This document shows, one piece after another, positions 15,716 through 27,700 of a DNA stretch of 56,685 nucleotides. This stretch comes from Pseudomonas palleroniana (GTDB lineage: Bacteria; Pseudomonadota; Gammaproteobacteria; Pseudomonadales; Pseudomonadaceae): NCBI RefSeq assembly GCF_003031675.1, contig NZ_PYWX01000018.1:1-56685 (forward strand), given 5' to 3'. Position numbers and translations under genes: made by a program. The first letter of the stretch is position 1; each line of letters opens with the position of its first letter. The notes under the pieces were generated by a model. That model did no database searches, was not told where the DNA came from, and saw only the letters and a program-made list of their open reading frames with translations.

Positions 15716-18547
15716 ATGCAAGAAAGCGTGATGCAGCGCATGTGGAACAGCGGCTATCTTTCAGGTGGTAACGCTGCCTATGTGGAAGAGCTTTATGAGC
15801 TCTACCTGCACGACCCTAACGCTGTGCCAGAAGAATGGCGCACCAAATTTCAGACGTTGTCTTCAGACGGCAACGCTGCCACCGATGTATCGCATGCAAC
15901 AATTCGCGATCAGTTTGTGCTGCTGGCAAAGAACCAGCGCCGCGCCCAACCGGTTTCCGCCGGCAGCGTGAGCAGTGAGCACGAGAAGAAGCAAGTTGAA
16001 GTACTGCGACTGATCCAGGCCTACCGGATGCGTGGCCACCAGGCGGCCCAGCTTGACCCGCTGGGGCTCTGGAAGCGTCCTGCACCTGCTGACCTGTCGA
16101 TCAATCATTACGGCTTGACCAATGCCGATCTTGATACGACCTTCCGTGCCGGCGACCTGTTCATCGGCAAAGAGGAAGCGAGCCTACGCGAAATTCACGA
16201 AGCGTTGCAGCAGACATATTGCCGCACCATCGGCGCTGAGTTTACGCACATCACCGATTCCGAGCAGCGTCACTGGTTCCAGCATCGCCTGGAAGGCGTG
16301 CGTGGCCGTCCGGTGTTGTCCGCCGATGTGCGCAGCCACTTGCTCGAGCGCGTAACCGCCGCCGAAGGCCTGGAAAAATACCTGGGCACCAAATACCCAG
16401 GCACCAAGCGTTTCGGCCTGGAAGGCGGCGAAAGCCTGATTCCGATGCTCGACGAGCTGATCCAGCGTTCCGGTTCCTACGGCACCAAGGAAATCGTGAT
16501 CGGCATGGCTCACCGTGGTCGCCTGAACGTGTTGGTCAACACCTTCGGCAAGAACCCGCGTGAACTGTTCGACGAGTTCGAAGGCAAGAAGAAGGTCGAG
16601 CTGGGTTCCGGTGACGTTAAATACCACCAGGGCTTCTCGTCCAACGTAATGACCACCGGCGGTGAAGTTCACCTGGCCATGGCCTTCAACCCATCCCACC
16701 TGGAAATCGTTTCTCCAGTGGTCGAGGGTTCGGTGCGTGCTCGCCAGGACCGTCGTAACGACGCCACCGGTGAGAAGGTTCTGCCGATTTCCATCCACGG
16801 TGACGCGGCATTCGCCGGTCAAGGCGTGGTCCTGGAAACCTTCCAGATGTCGCAGACTCGCGGCTTCAAGACCGGCGGTACCGTTCACATCGTCATCAAC
16901 AACCAGGTGGGCTTCACCATCAGCAACCCGTTGGACGCGCGTTCCACCGAGTACGCCACCGACGTTGCCAAGATGATCCAGGCGCCGATCCTCCATGTGA
17001 ATGGTGATGATCCGGAAGCCGTGCTGTTCGTGACCCAGCTCGCTGTCGACTACCGCATGCAATTCAAGCGTGACGTGGTGATCGACCTGGTTTGCTACCG
17101 CCGTCGCGGTCACAACGAAGCGGACGAGCCAAGCGGCACCCAGCCGTTGATGTACCAGCAGATCACCAAGCAGCGCACCACCCGTGAGCTGTACGCCGAC
17201 AACCTGATCAAGGCCGGTGTGGTAGACGATGCGCGTGTTCAGGCGAAAGTCGATGAATACCGCAACGCGCTGGACAATGGTCTGCACGTAGTGAAAAGCC
17301 TGGTTAAAGAGCCGAACAAAGAGCTGTTCGTGGACTGGCGCCCATACCTGGGCCATGCCTGGACTGCGCGTCACGACACGACGTTCGACCTCAAGACCCT
17401 GCAGGAACTGTCCGCCAAGCTGCTGGAAATTCCAGAAGGTTTCGTGGTGCAGCGCCAGGTTGCGAAGATCTACGAAGACCGTCAGAAGATGCAAGCTGGC
17501 GGCCTGCCGATCAACTGGGGTTACGCCGAAACCATGGCGTACGCGACCCTGGCGTTCGAAGGTCACCCGATCCGCATGACCGGCCAGGACATCGGCCGTG
17601 GTACGTTCTCGCACCGTCACGCGGTATTGCACAACCAGAAAGACGCCAGTACCTACATTCCGCTCAAGCACCTGTACGAAGGCCAGCCACGTTTCGACCT
17701 GTACGATTCGTTCCTGTCCGAAGAAGCCGTACTGGCGTTCGAATACGGTTACTCCACCACCACGCCAAACGCGCTGGTGATCTGGGAAGCCCAGTTCGGC
17801 GACTTCGCCAACGGTGCCCAAGTGGTGATCGACCAGTTCATCACCAGCGGTGAGCACAAGTGGGGCCGCCTGTGCGGTCTGACCATGCTGCTGCCGCACG
17901 GTTATGAAGGTCAGGGGCCGGAGCACTCCTCGGCCCGTCTGGAGCGCTACCTGCAACTGTGCGCCGAGCACAACATCCAGGTGTGCGTGCCGACCACCCC
18001 GGCCCAGATCTACCACTTGCTGCGTCGCCAGGTGATCCGCCCGCTGCGCAAGCCGCTGGTAGTGCTGACCCCGAAATCGCTGTTGCGTCACAAATTGGCC
18101 ATCTCGACCCTGGAAGATCTGGCCGATGGTTCGTTCCAGACCGTGATTCCAGAAATCGATACGCTGGACGCAGCCAAGGTCACTCGCCTGATCCTGTGCA
18201 GCGGCAAGGTTTACTACGATCTGCTGGAAAAACGCCGTGCCGAAGGCCGCGAAGACATCGCCATCGTGCGTATCGAGCAGCTTTACCCGTTCCCGGAAGA
18301 CGACCTGATGGAGGCCATCGCGCCTTACACCAACCTCACTAACGTGGTGTGGTGCCAGGAAGAACCGATGAACCAGGGCGCGTGGTACAGCAGCCAGCAT
18401 CACCTGCGTCGCAGCATCGGTAACCACAACAAGGCCCTGGGCCTGGAGTACGCCGGCCGTGATGCATCTGCTGCACCTGCGTGTGGTTATGCGTCGATGC
18501 ACGCCGAGCAGCAGGAAAAACTGCTGCAAGATGCTTTCACTGTTTAA
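15716..18547 (+). CDS. sucA: 2-oxoglutarate dehydrogenase E1 component
   Basis: 943 aa thiamine-diphosphate enzyme that decarboxylates 2-oxoglutarate and passes the succinyl group to SucB. Typical features: an N-terminal peptide (WNSGYLSGGNAAYVEELYEL) that docks to E2, EGGESLIPMLDELI, GMAHRGRLNVL, HGDAAFAGQGVVLE with the TPP-binding region, FRRRGHNEADEP-like YRRRGHNEADEPSGTQP, and the C-terminal GYSTTTPNALVIWEAQFGDF. Length is that of the family. The 261-bp stretch upstream has no gene; no clear promoter was recognised there, so read-through from sdh is possible. sucB starts 44 bp downstream. Confidence 0.98.
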   Translation: MQESVMQRMWNSGYLSGGNAAYVEELYELYLHDPNAVPEEWRTKFQTLSSDGNAATDVSHATIRDQFVLLAKNQRRAQPVSAGSVSSEHEKKQVEVLRLIQAYRMRGHQAAQLDPLGLWKRPAPADLSINHYGLTNADLDTTFRAGDLFIGKEEASLREIHEALQQTYCRTIGAEFTHITDSEQRHWFQHRLEGVRGRPVLSADVRSHLLERVTAAEGLEKYLGTKYPGTKRFGLEGGESLIPMLDELIQRSGSYGTKEIVIGMAHRGRLNVLVNTFGKNPRELFDEFEGKKKVELGSGDVKYHQGFSSNVMTTGGEVHLAMAFNPSHLEIVSPVVEGSVRARQDRRNDATGEKVLPISIHGDAAFAGQGVVLETFQMSQTRGFKTGGTVHIVINNQVGFTISNPLDARSTEYATDVAKMIQAPILHVNGDDPEAVLFVTQLAVDYRMQFKRDVVIDLVCYRRRGHNEADEPSGTQPLMYQQITKQRTTRELYADNLIKAGVVDDARVQAKVDEYRNALDNGLHVVKSLVKEPNKELFVDWRPYLGHAWTARHDTTFDLKTLQELSAKLLEIPEGFVVQRQVAKIYEDRQKMQAGGLPINWGYAETMAYATLAFEGHPIRMTGQDIGRGTFSHRHAVLHNQKDASTYIPLKHLYEGQPRFDLYDSFLSEEAVLAFEYGYSTTTPNALVIWEAQFGDFANGAQVVIDQFITSGEHKWGRLCGLTMLLPHGYEGQGPEHSSARLERYLQLCAEHNIQVCVPTTPAQIYHLLRRQVIRPLRKPLVVLTPKSLLRHKLAISTLEDLADGSFQTVIPEIDTLDAAKVTRLILCSGKVYYDLLEKRRAEGREDIAIVRIEQLYPFPEDDLMEAIAPYTNLTNVVWCQEEPMNQGAWYSSQHHLRRSIGNHNKALGLEYAGRDASAAPACGYASMHAEQQEKLLQDAFTV

Positions 18548-18591
18548 CGCCTTCGCGCTGACTGAAACCGAATTTTAAGGACCCACAGATA

Positions 18592-19818
18592 ATGGCTATC
18601 GAAATCAAAGCCCCGTCATTCCCGGAATCGGTTGCCGATGGCACCGTTGCCACCTGGCACAAGAAACCTGGCGACGCTGTAAAGCGTGACGACCTGATCG
18701 TCGACATCGAGACTGACAAAGTCGTACTGGAAGTATTGGCCGAGGCTGACGGCGTGCTGGGCGCGATCGTTGCTGAAGAGGGCGCTACCGTCCTGTCGAA
18801 CCAGGTCCTGGGCTCGATCGAAGAGGGCGGCGCTGCTGCCGCTCCTGCTCCTGCCGCCGCTGCCGCACCGGCTGCGTCGGCTCCAGCTGCCGCCCCGGCT
18901 GCTGGCGCTGAAGACCCGATCGCTGCACCGGCTGCGCGCCAGTTGGCTGAAGAGAACGGCATCAACCTGGCTTCCGTCAAAGGCACCGGCAAAGACGGTC
19001 GCATCACCAAGGAAGACGTGGTTGCTGCTGTTGAAGCCAAGAAGAACGCTCCGGCCGCCGCACCTGCCAAGGCTGCCGCACCGGCTGCCGCTGCTCCAGT
19101 GTTCGCTGCCGGCGACCGCACCGAGAAGCGCGTACCGATGACCCGCGTGCGCGCCACTGTGGCCAAGCGCCTGGTAGAAGCGCAGTCGAACATGGCGATG
19201 CTGACCACGTTCAACGAAGTCGACATGACCGAAGTCATGGCACTGCGTTCGAAGTACAAGGATCTGTTCGAGAAGAGCCACAACGGCGTGCGCCTGGGCT
19301 TCATGTCGTTCTTCGTGAAAGCGGCCACCGAAGCACTCAAGCGCTTCCCGGCAGTCAACGCGTCGATCGACGGCAGCGACATCGTTTACCACGGCTACGC
19401 GGACATCGGCGTTGCCGTTTCCAGCGATCGTGGCCTGGTCGTACCGGTTCTGCGTAACGCCGAGCTGATGAGCCTGGCTGAAATCGAAGGCGGCATTGCC
19501 ACCTTCGGCAAGAAAGCCCGTGACGGCAAGCTGTCCATCGACGAGATGACCGGTGGTACCTTCACCATCACCAACGGTGGTACCTTCGGTTCGATGATGT
19601 CGACTCCGATCGTCAACCCGCCACAAGCTGCGATCCTGGGCATGCACAACATCATCCAGCGTCCGATGGCCATCAACGGCCAAGTCGTGATCCGCCCGAT
19701 GATGTACCTGGCGCTGTCGTACGATCACCGCCTGATCGATGGTAAAGAAGCCGTGACTTTCCTGGTGACCATCAAGAACCTGCTGGAAGACCCGGCTCGT
19801 CTGCTGCTGGATATCTGA
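18592..19818 (+). CDS. sucB: 2-oxoglutarate dehydrogenase E2, dihydrolipoyl succinyltransferase
   Basis: 408 aa core of the 2-oxoglutarate dehydrogenase complex. Domain order: lipoyl domain (residues 1-75, lipoylated Lys43 in [10 protein letters not shown]), Ala/Pro-rich linker, E1/E3-binding domain ([20 protein letters not shown], about 115-155), a second Ala/Pro linker, and the catalytic domain ending with [12 protein letters not shown] (catalytic His). AAGGA lies before the ATG. Co-transcribed with sucA; lpdG, the E3 partner, follows after 98 bp. Confidence 0.98.
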   Translation: MAIEIKAPSFPESVADGTVATWHKKPGDAVKRDDLIVDIETDKVVLEVLAEADGVLGAIVAEEGATVLSNQVLGSIEEGGAAAAPAPAAAAAPAASAPAAAPAAGAEDPIAAPAARQLAEENGINLASVKGTGKDGRITKEDVVAAVEAKKNAPAAAPAKAAAPAAAAPVFAAGDRTEKRVPMTRVRATVAKRLVEAQSNMAMLTTFNEVDMTEVMALRSKYKDLFEKSHNGVRLGFMSFFVKAATEALKRFPAVNASIDGSDIVYHGYADIGVAVSSDRGLVVPVLRNAELMSLAEIEGGIATFGKKARDGKLSIDEMTGGTFTITNGGTFGSMMSTPIVNPPQAAILGMHNIIQRPMAINGQVVIRPMMYLALSYDHRLIDGKEAVTFLVTIKNLLEDPARLLLDI

Positions 19819-19856
19819 TAGAAGCAGCTGCAGGCTTCGGGCAGGTTGCCGGATAA

Positions 19857-21353
<1,497 letters not shown>

Positions 21354-21557
21354 GCGAGATAATAAGAAACCACGGCGGAGTTGCCCGTCGTGAGCCTTGT
21401 GCGCAAGACTCACCGCGGAATATCCGCCGGACGCAGCCTTGCGCAGCTTTACGGGCCTTGAGCCCTGCAAGTTGTGCAAGCAGCAGTCACAGGTGGCGCG
21501 GCACTCATAATGAGCGCAGCGCCGAATGCGCAGTACCTAACGAAGACGGTAAAAAGC

Positions 21558-22724
21558 ATGAATCTTCACGAGTATCAGGGTAAGCAGCTGTTCGCTGAAT
21601 ACGGCCTGCCAGTTTCCAAGGGCTACGCAGTAGACACCCCGGAAGCAGCAGCAGAAGCTTGCGACAAAATTGGCGGCACTGAATGGGTCGTCAAAGCCCA
21701 GGTTCACGCCGGTGGTCGCGGTAAAGCGGGCGGCGTCAAGCTGGTTCGCAGCAAAGAAGACGCCAAGGCCTTCGCACAGCAGTGGCTGGGCAAGCGTCTG
21801 GTGACTTACCAGACTGATGCCAATGGCCAACCAGTCACCAAGATCCTGGTTGAATCGTGCACTGATATCGCTAAAGAGCTGTACCTGGGCGCTGTCGTTG
21901 ACCGTTCGAGCCGCCGTATCGTGTTCATGGCCTCCACCGAAGGTGGCGTGGACATCGAGAAGATCGCTCACGAAACCCCAGAAAAAATTCTGAAAGCCAC
22001 TATCGACCCACTGGTTGGCGCTCAGCCATTCCAGGGTCGCGAGCTGGCTTTCCAGCTGGGCCTGGAAGGCAAGCAAGTTGCCCAGTTCGCCAAGATCTTC
22101 GTAGGTCTGGCCAAACTGTTCCAGGATCACGATCTGGCCCTGCTGGAAGTGAACCCGCTGGTGATCAAGGCTGACGGCGATCTGCACTGCCTGGACGCCA
22201 AGATCAACATCGACGCCAACGCCATGTACCGTCAGCCTAAGCTGAAGACTTTCCACGATCCGTCGCAAGACGATCCGCGCGAAGCGCACGCTGCCAAGTT
22301 CGAACTGAACTACGTAGCCCTGGAAGGTAACATTGGTTGCATGGTCAACGGTGCCGGCCTGGCCATGGGTACCATGGACATCGTCAACCTGCATGGCGGC
22401 AAACCAGCCAACTTCCTCGACGTAGGTGGTGGTGCTACCAAAGAACGCGTAACCGAAGCCTTCAAGATCATCCTGTCCGACGCCAATGTCGCTGCAGTAC
22501 TGGTCAACATCTTCGGCGGCATCGTTCGTTGCGACATGATTGCCGAAGGCATCATCGGTGCAGTGAAAGAAGTCGGCGTTAAAATCCCGGTTGTTGTTCG
22601 CCTTGAAGGTAACAACGCTGAACTGGGCGCTAAAGTACTGGCAGAAAGCGGTTTGAACATCATCGCGGCTACCAGCCTGACCGACGCTGCTCAACAAGTT
22701 GTCAAAGCTGCGGAGGGCAAATAA
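21558..22724 (+). CDS. sucC: Succinyl-CoA synthetase beta subunit
   Basis: 388 aa ADP-forming subunit with an N-terminal ATP-grasp domain ([60 protein letters not shown]) and a C-terminal CoA-ligase domain ([38 protein letters not shown]). The ATG at 21558 fits the family N-terminus; the earlier start at 21474 would add 28 unrelated residues. The 204-bp gap from lpdG has no gene. The stop codon TAA shares one base with the sucD ATG. Confidence 0.98.
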   Translation: MNLHEYQGKQLFAEYGLPVSKGYAVDTPEAAAEACDKIGGTEWVVKAQVHAGGRGKAGGVKLVRSKEDAKAFAQQWLGKRLVTYQTDANGQPVTKILVESCTDIAKELYLGAVVDRSSRRIVFMASTEGGVDIEKIAHETPEKILKATIDPLVGAQPFQGRELAFQLGLEGKQVAQFAKIFVGLAKLFQDHDLALLEVNPLVIKADGDLHCLDAKINIDANAMYRQPKLKTFHDPSQDDPREAHAAKFELNYVALEGNIGCMVNGAGLAMGTMDIVNLHGGKPANFLDVGGGATKERVTEAFKIILSDANVAAVLVNIFGGIVRCDMIAEGIIGAVKEVGVKIPVVVRLEGNNAELGAKVLAESGLNIIAATSLTDAAQQVVKAAEGK

Positions 22725-23605
22725 TGAGCGTCCTGATCAATAAAGACACCAAAGTTATCTGCCAGGGTATTACCGGTTCGCAAGGTAGTTTCCACACCCA
22801 GCAAGCCATCGAATACGGCACCAAGATGGTTGGCGGCGTAACTCCGGGCAAAGGCGGCACCGAGCACCTGGGCCTGCCAGTGTTCAACACCGTGAAAGAC
22901 GCTGTAGCTGCCACTGGCGCCACCGCCAGCGTGATCTACGTTCCAGCTCCTTTCTGCAAGGACTCCATCCTGGAAGCGGCATTCGGCGGCATCAAGCTGA
23001 TCGTGTGCATCACCGAAGGCATTCCTACCCTGGACATGCTGGACGCTAAAGTTAAGTGCGACGAGCTGGGCGTAGTCCTGATCGGCCCTAACTGCCCAGG
23101 CGTGATCACTCCAGGCGAATGCAAGATCGGCATCATGCCAGGTCACATTCACTTGCCAGGTAAAGTCGGTATCGTTTCCCGTTCCGGCACCCTGACCTAC
23201 GAAGCTGTGAAGCAGACTACTGACGCCGGTTTCGGTCAGTCGACTTGCGTCGGCATCGGTGGTGACCCGATCCCGGGCTCCAACTTCATCGACATCCTGA
23301 AGCTGTTCCAGGAAGACCCGAAGACCGAAGCGATCGTGATGATCGGTGAGATCGGCGGTTCGGCTGAAGAAGAAGCGGCTGCCTACATCAAGGCACACGT
23401 GACCAAGCCGGTTGTTTCCTACATCGCTGGTGTGACTGCCCCTGCTGGCAAGCGCATGGGCCATGCTGGCGCAATCATCTCCGGCGGCAAAGGCACTGCA
23501 GACGAGAAATTCGCTGCACTGCAAGACGCAGGCGTGAAAACCGTGCGTTCGCTGGCGGACATCGGCAAGGCCCTGGCCGAGCTGACTGGTTGGGCTGTCA
23601 AGTAA
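22724..23605 (+). CDS. sucD: Succinyl-CoA synthetase alpha subunit
   Basis: 293 aa. Binds CoA and carries the phosphohistidine intermediate. Seen: [20 protein letters not shown] for CoA binding, [20 protein letters not shown], and [20 protein letters not shown] with the phosphorylated His near residue 247. Overlaps sucC by one base (TAATG), so the subunits are translated together. It closes the sdh-suc block; a hairpin follows 30 bases after the stop. Confidence 0.98.
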   Translation: MSVLINKDTKVICQGITGSQGSFHTQQAIEYGTKMVGGVTPGKGGTEHLGLPVFNTVKDAVAATGATASVIYVPAPFCKDSILEAAFGGIKLIVCITEGIPTLDMLDAKVKCDELGVVLIGPNCPGVITPGECKIGIMPGHIHLPGKVGIVSRSGTLTYEAVKQTTDAGFGQSTCVGIGGDPIPGSNFIDILKLFQEDPKTEAIVMIGEIGGSAEEEAAAYIKAHVTKPVVSYIAGVTAPAGKRMGHAGAIISGGKGTADEKFAALQDAGVKTVRSLADIGKALAELTGWAVK

Positions 23606-23635
23606 GCTTCGCGCTTAGCTGACGCTTTACCAGGC

Positions 23636-23665
23636 AAAGGCCACCTTCGGGTGGCCTTTGTGCTT
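23636..23665 (+). terminator. Terminator after sucD
   Basis: Stem AAAGGCCACC/GGTGGCCTTT closed by a TTCG loop; the following T-tract is weak (GTGCTTTC). Confidence 0.75.
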
Positions 23666-23689
23666 TCTGGTATGGGTGATGATCAAAAG

Positions 23690-23780
23690 TGTGGGAGCGG
23701 GCTTGCTCGCGAAAGCGGTGGATCAGTCTATGCATTCGGTGACTGGCATACCGTATTCGCGAGCAAGCCCGCTCCCACAT
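23690..23780. repeat. REP doublet, GCGGGCTTGCTCGC class
   Basis: Inverted pair TGTGGGAGCGGGCTTGCTCG (23690) and its complement ending at 23779, separated by about 42 bases. The core differs from the GGGGGCTTGCTCCC class at 4881 and 56572. The 419-bp gap sucD-brnQ holds this, the sucD terminator and otherwise nothing recognised. Confidence 0.9.
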
Positions 23781-24024
23781 TTTTTGTGCATGTTTCCAAT
23801 TAAGTATGAAAACGCGACATTTGAATGTCGCTTATCGGACAGTACGCCCCGCAACAGTGCGTTTGTCAGGTTAATTCTGTACGCTAGCCGCCTCTTTATG
23901 CGCCCGCATCCCAAAAGGACGCTGCGCGCTAGACCGGTCGGCTCCCATAAGGGCCGGCAGCATTTCCCTCATCCATAGGGAAGCCCTCTCTAAATTCCGA
24001 TTCAGCAGTGTGGTATTTCCTCAA

Positions 24025-25338
24025 ATGAAAGTGTTGAAAAGCCAGGACATCCTGGCGCTGGGCTTTATGACCTTTGCCCTGTTCGTGGGCGCCGGCAACA
24101 TCATCTTCCCGCCTATCGTCGGTCTGCAGTCCGGGCCGAGTGTCTGGATGGCGGCGCTGGGCTTCCTGGTTACCGCTGTGGGTCTGCCGGTGGTTACCGT
24201 CATCGCCCTGGCCAAGGTTGGCGGTGGTATGGACGCGTTGAGCAGCCCGATCGGCAAGATCGCCGGTGGCTTGCTTGCGGCGGCGGCGTATCTGGCGGTA
24301 GGGCCGCTGTTCGCTACCCCGCGTACCGCGACCGTTTCGTTCGAGGTGGGCCTGGCGCCGCTGACCGGCGAAAGCCCGCTGGCGTTGTTTCTCTACAGCT
24401 CGGTGTATTTCCTGGTGGTGTTCTTCGTTTCCCTGTACCCAGGTCGACTGCTGGACACCGTGGGGCGTTTCCTGGCCCCGCTGAAGATCATCGCGCTGGC
24501 CATCCTTGGCATCGCCGCGTTTGCCTTGCCGGCAGGGGATGTGGGCGTCGCTACCCCGGAATACGTCGCCGCTCCGTTCTCCCAAGGCTTTATCAATGGT
24601 TACCTGACCATGGATACCCTGGGTGCGCTGGTGTTCGGGATTGTCATCGTCAATGCCATCCGCTCCCGTGGCGTGGAGTCGCCGCAGTTGATCACCCGTT
24701 ACGCGATCATTGCCGGGCTGATTGCCGGCGTGGGCCTGGCGCTGGTGTACATCAGCCTGTTCCGCCTGGGTTCGGGCAGCCATGCCATCGCCGCCGGTGC
24801 GAGCAACGGTGCGGCGGTCCTGCACGCTTACGTGCAATACACCTTCGGCTCCCTGGGCAGTGGCTTCCTTGCCGTGCTGATTTCCCTGGCGTGCCTGGTC
24901 ACGGCCGTGGGCCTGACCTGTGCCTGCGCCGAGTACTTCAGCAAAGTCCTGCCGTTGTCCTACAAGACGCTGGTCGTGATCCTGGCGCTGTTCTCGCTGT
25001 TCGTATCGAACCTGGGCCTGACCAAGCTGATTGCATTCTCGATCCCCGTACTCACCGCGATCTACCCGCCGTGTATCGTGCTGGTGGCATTGAGCTTCTG
25101 TAAAGGCTTCTGGCAGGAGCAGGGGCGTATTGTCGGGCCGGTGATGCTGGTGTCCTTCATCTTTGGCTGCATCGATGCGCTTAAAGGCGCAGGCCTGGCG
25201 GATTGGCTGCCTGCCCAGCTGGCACACCTGCCGCTGAGTGAGCAAGGCCTGGCCTGGCTGGTGCCGTCGGTGATGATCCTCGCCGTGGCTGTGGTGATTG
25301 ACCGTATGCTCGGCAAGCGCAGCGAAGCCATCGCCTGA
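24025..25338 (+). CDS. brnQ: Branched-chain amino acid:cation symporter, BrnQ/BraB family
   Basis: 437 aa inner-membrane carrier for Leu/Ile/Val coupled to Na+ or H+. About 12 hydrophobic helices. The family opening [20 protein letters not shown] and [11 protein letters not shown] is present, as is [18 protein letters not shown]. The ATG at 24025 is preferred over a GTG five codons earlier; neither has a strong ribosome site. Its position after sucD matches, as I recall, braB in P. aeruginosa, but a REP doublet and terminator separate it from the suc genes, so it is a separate unit. Confidence 0.93.
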   Translation: MKVLKSQDILALGFMTFALFVGAGNIIFPPIVGLQSGPSVWMAALGFLVTAVGLPVVTVIALAKVGGGMDALSSPIGKIAGGLLAAAAYLAVGPLFATPRTATVSFEVGLAPLTGESPLALFLYSSVYFLVVFFVSLYPGRLLDTVGRFLAPLKIIALAILGIAAFALPAGDVGVATPEYVAAPFSQGFINGYLTMDTLGALVFGIVIVNAIRSRGVESPQLITRYAIIAGLIAGVGLALVYISLFRLGSGSHAIAAGASNGAAVLHAYVQYTFGSLGSGFLAVLISLACLVTAVGLTCACAEYFSKVLPLSYKTLVVILALFSLFVSNLGLTKLIAFSIPVLTAIYPPCIVLVALSFCKGFWQEQGRIVGPVMLVSFIFGCIDALKGAGLADWLPAQLAHLPLSEQGLAWLVPSVMILAVAVVIDRMLGKRSEAIA

Positions 25339-25361
25339 TCCACGGGTTTCGTGCTGCACTG

Positions 25362-25397
25362 AAATGCCCCGTATCAATCGATACGGGGCATTTTTTA
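25362..25397 (+). terminator. Terminator of brnQ
   Basis: Stem AAATGCCCCGTAT/ATACGGGGCATTT with a 6-base loop and a T-run. Confidence 0.93.
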
Positions 25398-25503
25398 TAC
25401 TTGTGAGGCAGCACCTTCTAAAGTTGAAACTCGGTCAGTCTTGGGCGGCTTGCGTCCACCCAGTGTCCGGGCTCATCACTTTTTCTTGTGTAATAGGACC
25501 CGC

Positions 25504-26232
25504 ATGTCGTTCGTCGAAAACAATCAGATTCACTTGCTGGCTGCCCTCTGGTTCATCCTGTGCTGGGGCGGCTACACCCGATACGCCACTTGGAAAGCCC
25601 GCGACACTGCGTGTCTGGCCAGCGTGCTGCATCTGTATCGTGAAGACTGGATGCGCCGCATGCTGCTGCGGGACAACCGTATTGCCGATGCCAGCGTGAT
25701 CGGCAACCTGGAGCGCAACGCTTCGTTCTTTGCCTCCAGTACCCTGATCATTCTCGCCGGGATTCTCACCGTGCTGGGCGCCTCGGAGCGTGCGGTGTCG
25801 CTGCTGGCGGACATTCCCATGGTGCAGCAGGCCTCCCAGGGCATGTCGGAAATCAAGCTGTTGTGCCTGGCGCTGGTGTTTGTCTACGCGTTCTTCACCT
25901 TCAGCTGGTGCATGCGTCAATACAACTTTGCGGCGGTATTGGTCGGGTCGGCGCCGATGATCGGTGAGCGCGATGTGTCGGAGCAGGAGCGCAAGGCATT
26001 TGCTTTGCGAGCGGCAAGGGTTATTTCCATGGCCGCCAACCAGTTCAACTTCGGCCTGCGCTCTTATTACTTCGGCATGACCATGCTCGCCTGGTTTGTC
26101 AGCCCCTGGTTGTTCATGTTGATGAGCAGCGGGGTTGTGCTGGTGTTGTACCGCCGGGAATTTCACTCAGACGTATTGCAGGTGATGGTTTATACGCCGA
26201 CGCCTGAAGTGCCTAAAGAGGCGGTGTCTTAG
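25504..26232 (+). CDS. DUF599 membrane protein
   Basis: 242 aa. Four likely membrane helices (IHLLAALWFILCWGGYTRYA, SFFASSTLIILAGILTVLG, IKLLCLALVFVYAFFTFSWC, FGMTMLAWFVSPWLFMLMSS) with the DUF599 landmarks YREDWMRRMLLRDNRIADAS and NLERNASFFASS. No biochemical role is established. The ATG at 25504 was chosen as the start of the conserved part; the upstream extension to 25441 is not hydrophobic and not family-like. A single-gene unit between two terminators. Confidence 0.88.
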   Translation: MSFVENNQIHLLAALWFILCWGGYTRYATWKARDTACLASVLHLYREDWMRRMLLRDNRIADASVIGNLERNASFFASSTLIILAGILTVLGASERAVSLLADIPMVQQASQGMSEIKLLCLALVFVYAFFTFSWCMRQYNFAAVLVGSAPMIGERDVSEQERKAFALRAARVISMAANQFNFGLRSYYFGMTMLAWFVSPWLFMLMSSGVVLVLYRREFHSDVLQVMVYTPTPEVPKEAVS

Positions 26233-26285
26233 TCGGTCACCGCGACGCCCACTTCGTGTCGGCAGAAAAAACAGCAGACAAAGTA

Positions 26286-26315
26286 AAGCCCGCTATAAGC
26301 GGGCCTTCTTTTTGC
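26286..26315. terminator. Terminator between convergent genes
   Basis: Stem AAGCCCGC/GCGGGCCTT followed by a T-rich run on the plus strand; the reverse side is also T-rich, so it may serve the small lipoprotein gene as well. Confidence 0.8.
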
Positions 26316-26340
26316 AGCGCTGCTAATTCAAACCCGGCGA

Positions 26341-26616
26341 TTACTGCTTGGCAGGTTCTGCAGGGGTGGCAGGTGCAGCAGGTGCAGCAGGTGCGGCTTC
26401 TTTTGCAGCGGCGGCGTTCGATTCAGCCTGAGCTTTGGCGGCTTCGGCGTTTTCTTTCGCGGCGTCGTTCACTTTATCCTGTGCTTTAGCCATGTCTTTC
26501 TGAGCTTGCTCAGAATGGGCTGCAGCATCTTGGGCTTTGTCTTCGGATTTCTTGTCGCAGGCAGCGAGGCCGAGGGCAGCAGCCAACATCATGGAAATAG
26601 CTAAAGTCTTGCGCAT
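26341..26616 (-). CDS. Small Ala-rich coiled-coil lipoprotein
   Basis: 91 aa. Signal peptide with lipobox LAAC (lipidated C20). The mature part is a Lys/Glu/Ala-rich helix, probably coiled coil (about residues 24-70), ending in a Pro/Ala tail (APAAPAAPATPAEPAKQ). No catalytic residues. Design recalls small envelope lipoproteins such as OprI/Lpp, although the C-terminal Lys needed for peptidoglycan linkage is followed by Gln. The likely place is the outer-membrane inner leaflet; the function is unknown. AGGAG lies before the ATG. Confidence 0.85.
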   Translation of the reverse strand: MRKTLAISMMLAAALGLAACDKKSEDKAQDAAAHSEQAQKDMAKAQDKVNDAAKENAEAAKAQAESNAAAAKEAAPAAPAAPATPAEPAKQ

Positions 26617-26774
26617 GGGGTGTTTCTCCTTATTGAAGATATCTACTGGCCTTTCGAGCCTAAGGGGCCACCATTAGTTCCTTTTATCCTACAGATATAT
26701 AAAGCTTTTCCTGCAAGGAACTTTCACCGCAGAGCTTCATCCGCCGTTTCCACACTAATAAGAGTCTGAAACCA

Positions 26775-27251
26775 ATGACCGAAAACCCTTTGTTGGCACG
26801 CGCTACCCGCTTTATTTCAGCGCTGCGCCATTGCCAAGTGCTCGGTGTAAGCGTGCATGCCGCCAGTGAGGAGGGCATGACCCTGATATTGCCCTACGGC
26901 TCACATATCGTCGGCGATCCGCGCACGGGCGTGATACACGGCGGCGCGCTCACATCCCTGATGGACACCGCCTGCGGCATGGCCACGCTGTGCGTATTGC
27001 CCGAATTCGAGGTGTGCCCGACGCTGGATCTGCGCGTTGACTACATGCATCCCGCCGAACCGCATAAACCGGTGTATGGCTTTGCCCAATGCTACCGGGT
27101 GACGACCGACGTGATTTTTACCCGTGGCTTCGCGTATCAGGATGACCCGCAGCAGCCGATCGCCCATGTGGTCGGCACCTTCATGCGCATGGGCAAACGC
27201 CTCAAGGGCACGCAAGGGCTGGGCAGCGCGATCAAGGGAGAGCAGGCATGA
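26775..27251 (+). CDS. PaaI-like hotdog-fold thioesterase (first of a pair)
   Basis: 158 aa. Hotdog-fold acyl-CoA thioesterase with the PaaI motif GVIHGGALTSLMDTACGMAT, where HGG and the acidic residue of the helix form the active site, and the strand CPTLDLRVDYMHPAEPHKPV. The substrate is unknown. It overlaps the next gene, a second hotdog protein, by 4 bases (27248-27251), so the two may form a hetero-oligomer or act in sequence. Confidence 0.87.
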   Translation: MTENPLLARATRFISALRHCQVLGVSVHAASEEGMTLILPYGSHIVGDPRTGVIHGGALTSLMDTACGMATLCVLPEFEVCPTLDLRVDYMHPAEPHKPVYGFAQCYRVTTDVIFTRGFAYQDDPQQPIAHVVGTFMRMGKRLKGTQGLGSAIKGEQA

Positions 27252-27700
27252 CACACCGATTCAAGACGCGTATCGAACAGGCCCATGCGCGAGGTGATTA
27301 CACGGCGTTGCTCGACCTGATCCCCTATGCCAAGTTGATCGGCATCGAATGCACGCGGTTGGGCGACGAGTTGCTGTTTCGCCTGCCGGCCAGCCAGGAC
27401 AACATTGGTAACCCGATATTGCCGGCGCTGCACGGCGGGGTGATTGCCGGCTTCATGGAGCTGTCGGCGGCCTTGCATCTGTTGGTGTTCACGGGCGCGC
27501 CCGGTGTGCCGAAGATCATCGACTTTTCCCTGGATTACCTGCGCGCCGGCCAGTTTCGCGACACTTACGCCAAATGCCAGGTATGGCGCCAGGGCCGGCG
27601 GGTGGCGAATGTGGCGGTCACGGCCTGGCAAAGCACAGCGGCGGAGCCGATTGCCACCGCTCGGGCACATTTCAAGATCGAGGAGGTGGAGCGCTCTTGA
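27248..27700 (+). CDS. PaaI-like hotdog-fold thioesterase (second of a pair)
   Basis: 150 aa. Same fold as its neighbour: PALHGGVIAGFMELSAALHL (HGG, with Glu in the helix) and IIDFSLDYLRAGQFRDTYAK. An N-terminal helix (residues 1-30) precedes the hotdog core. Sequence similarity to the first gene is modest, so this is an old duplication or a distinct pair. ATG overlaps the upstream stop. Its own stop codon lies within the -35 element of a sigma32-like promoter that serves htpG. Confidence 0.87.
   Translation: MTHRFKTRIEQAHARGDYTALLDLIPYAKLIGIECTRLGDELLFRLPASQDNIGNPILPALHGGVIAGFMELSAALHLLVFTGAPGVPKIIDFSLDYLRAGQFRDTYAKCQVWRQGRRVANVAVTAWQSTAAEPIATARAHFKIEEVERS

Noticed and set aside
16184..18529. 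781-codon open frame on the minus strand opposite sucA
   Set aside because: Shadow frame of sucA, with low-complexity, non-family protein sequence.
23780..24024. Possible leader peptide or riboswitch before brnQ
   Set aside because: No conserved riboswitch core, no run of Leu/Ile/Val codons in a small ORF with a ribosome site, and no terminator/antiterminator pair was found.
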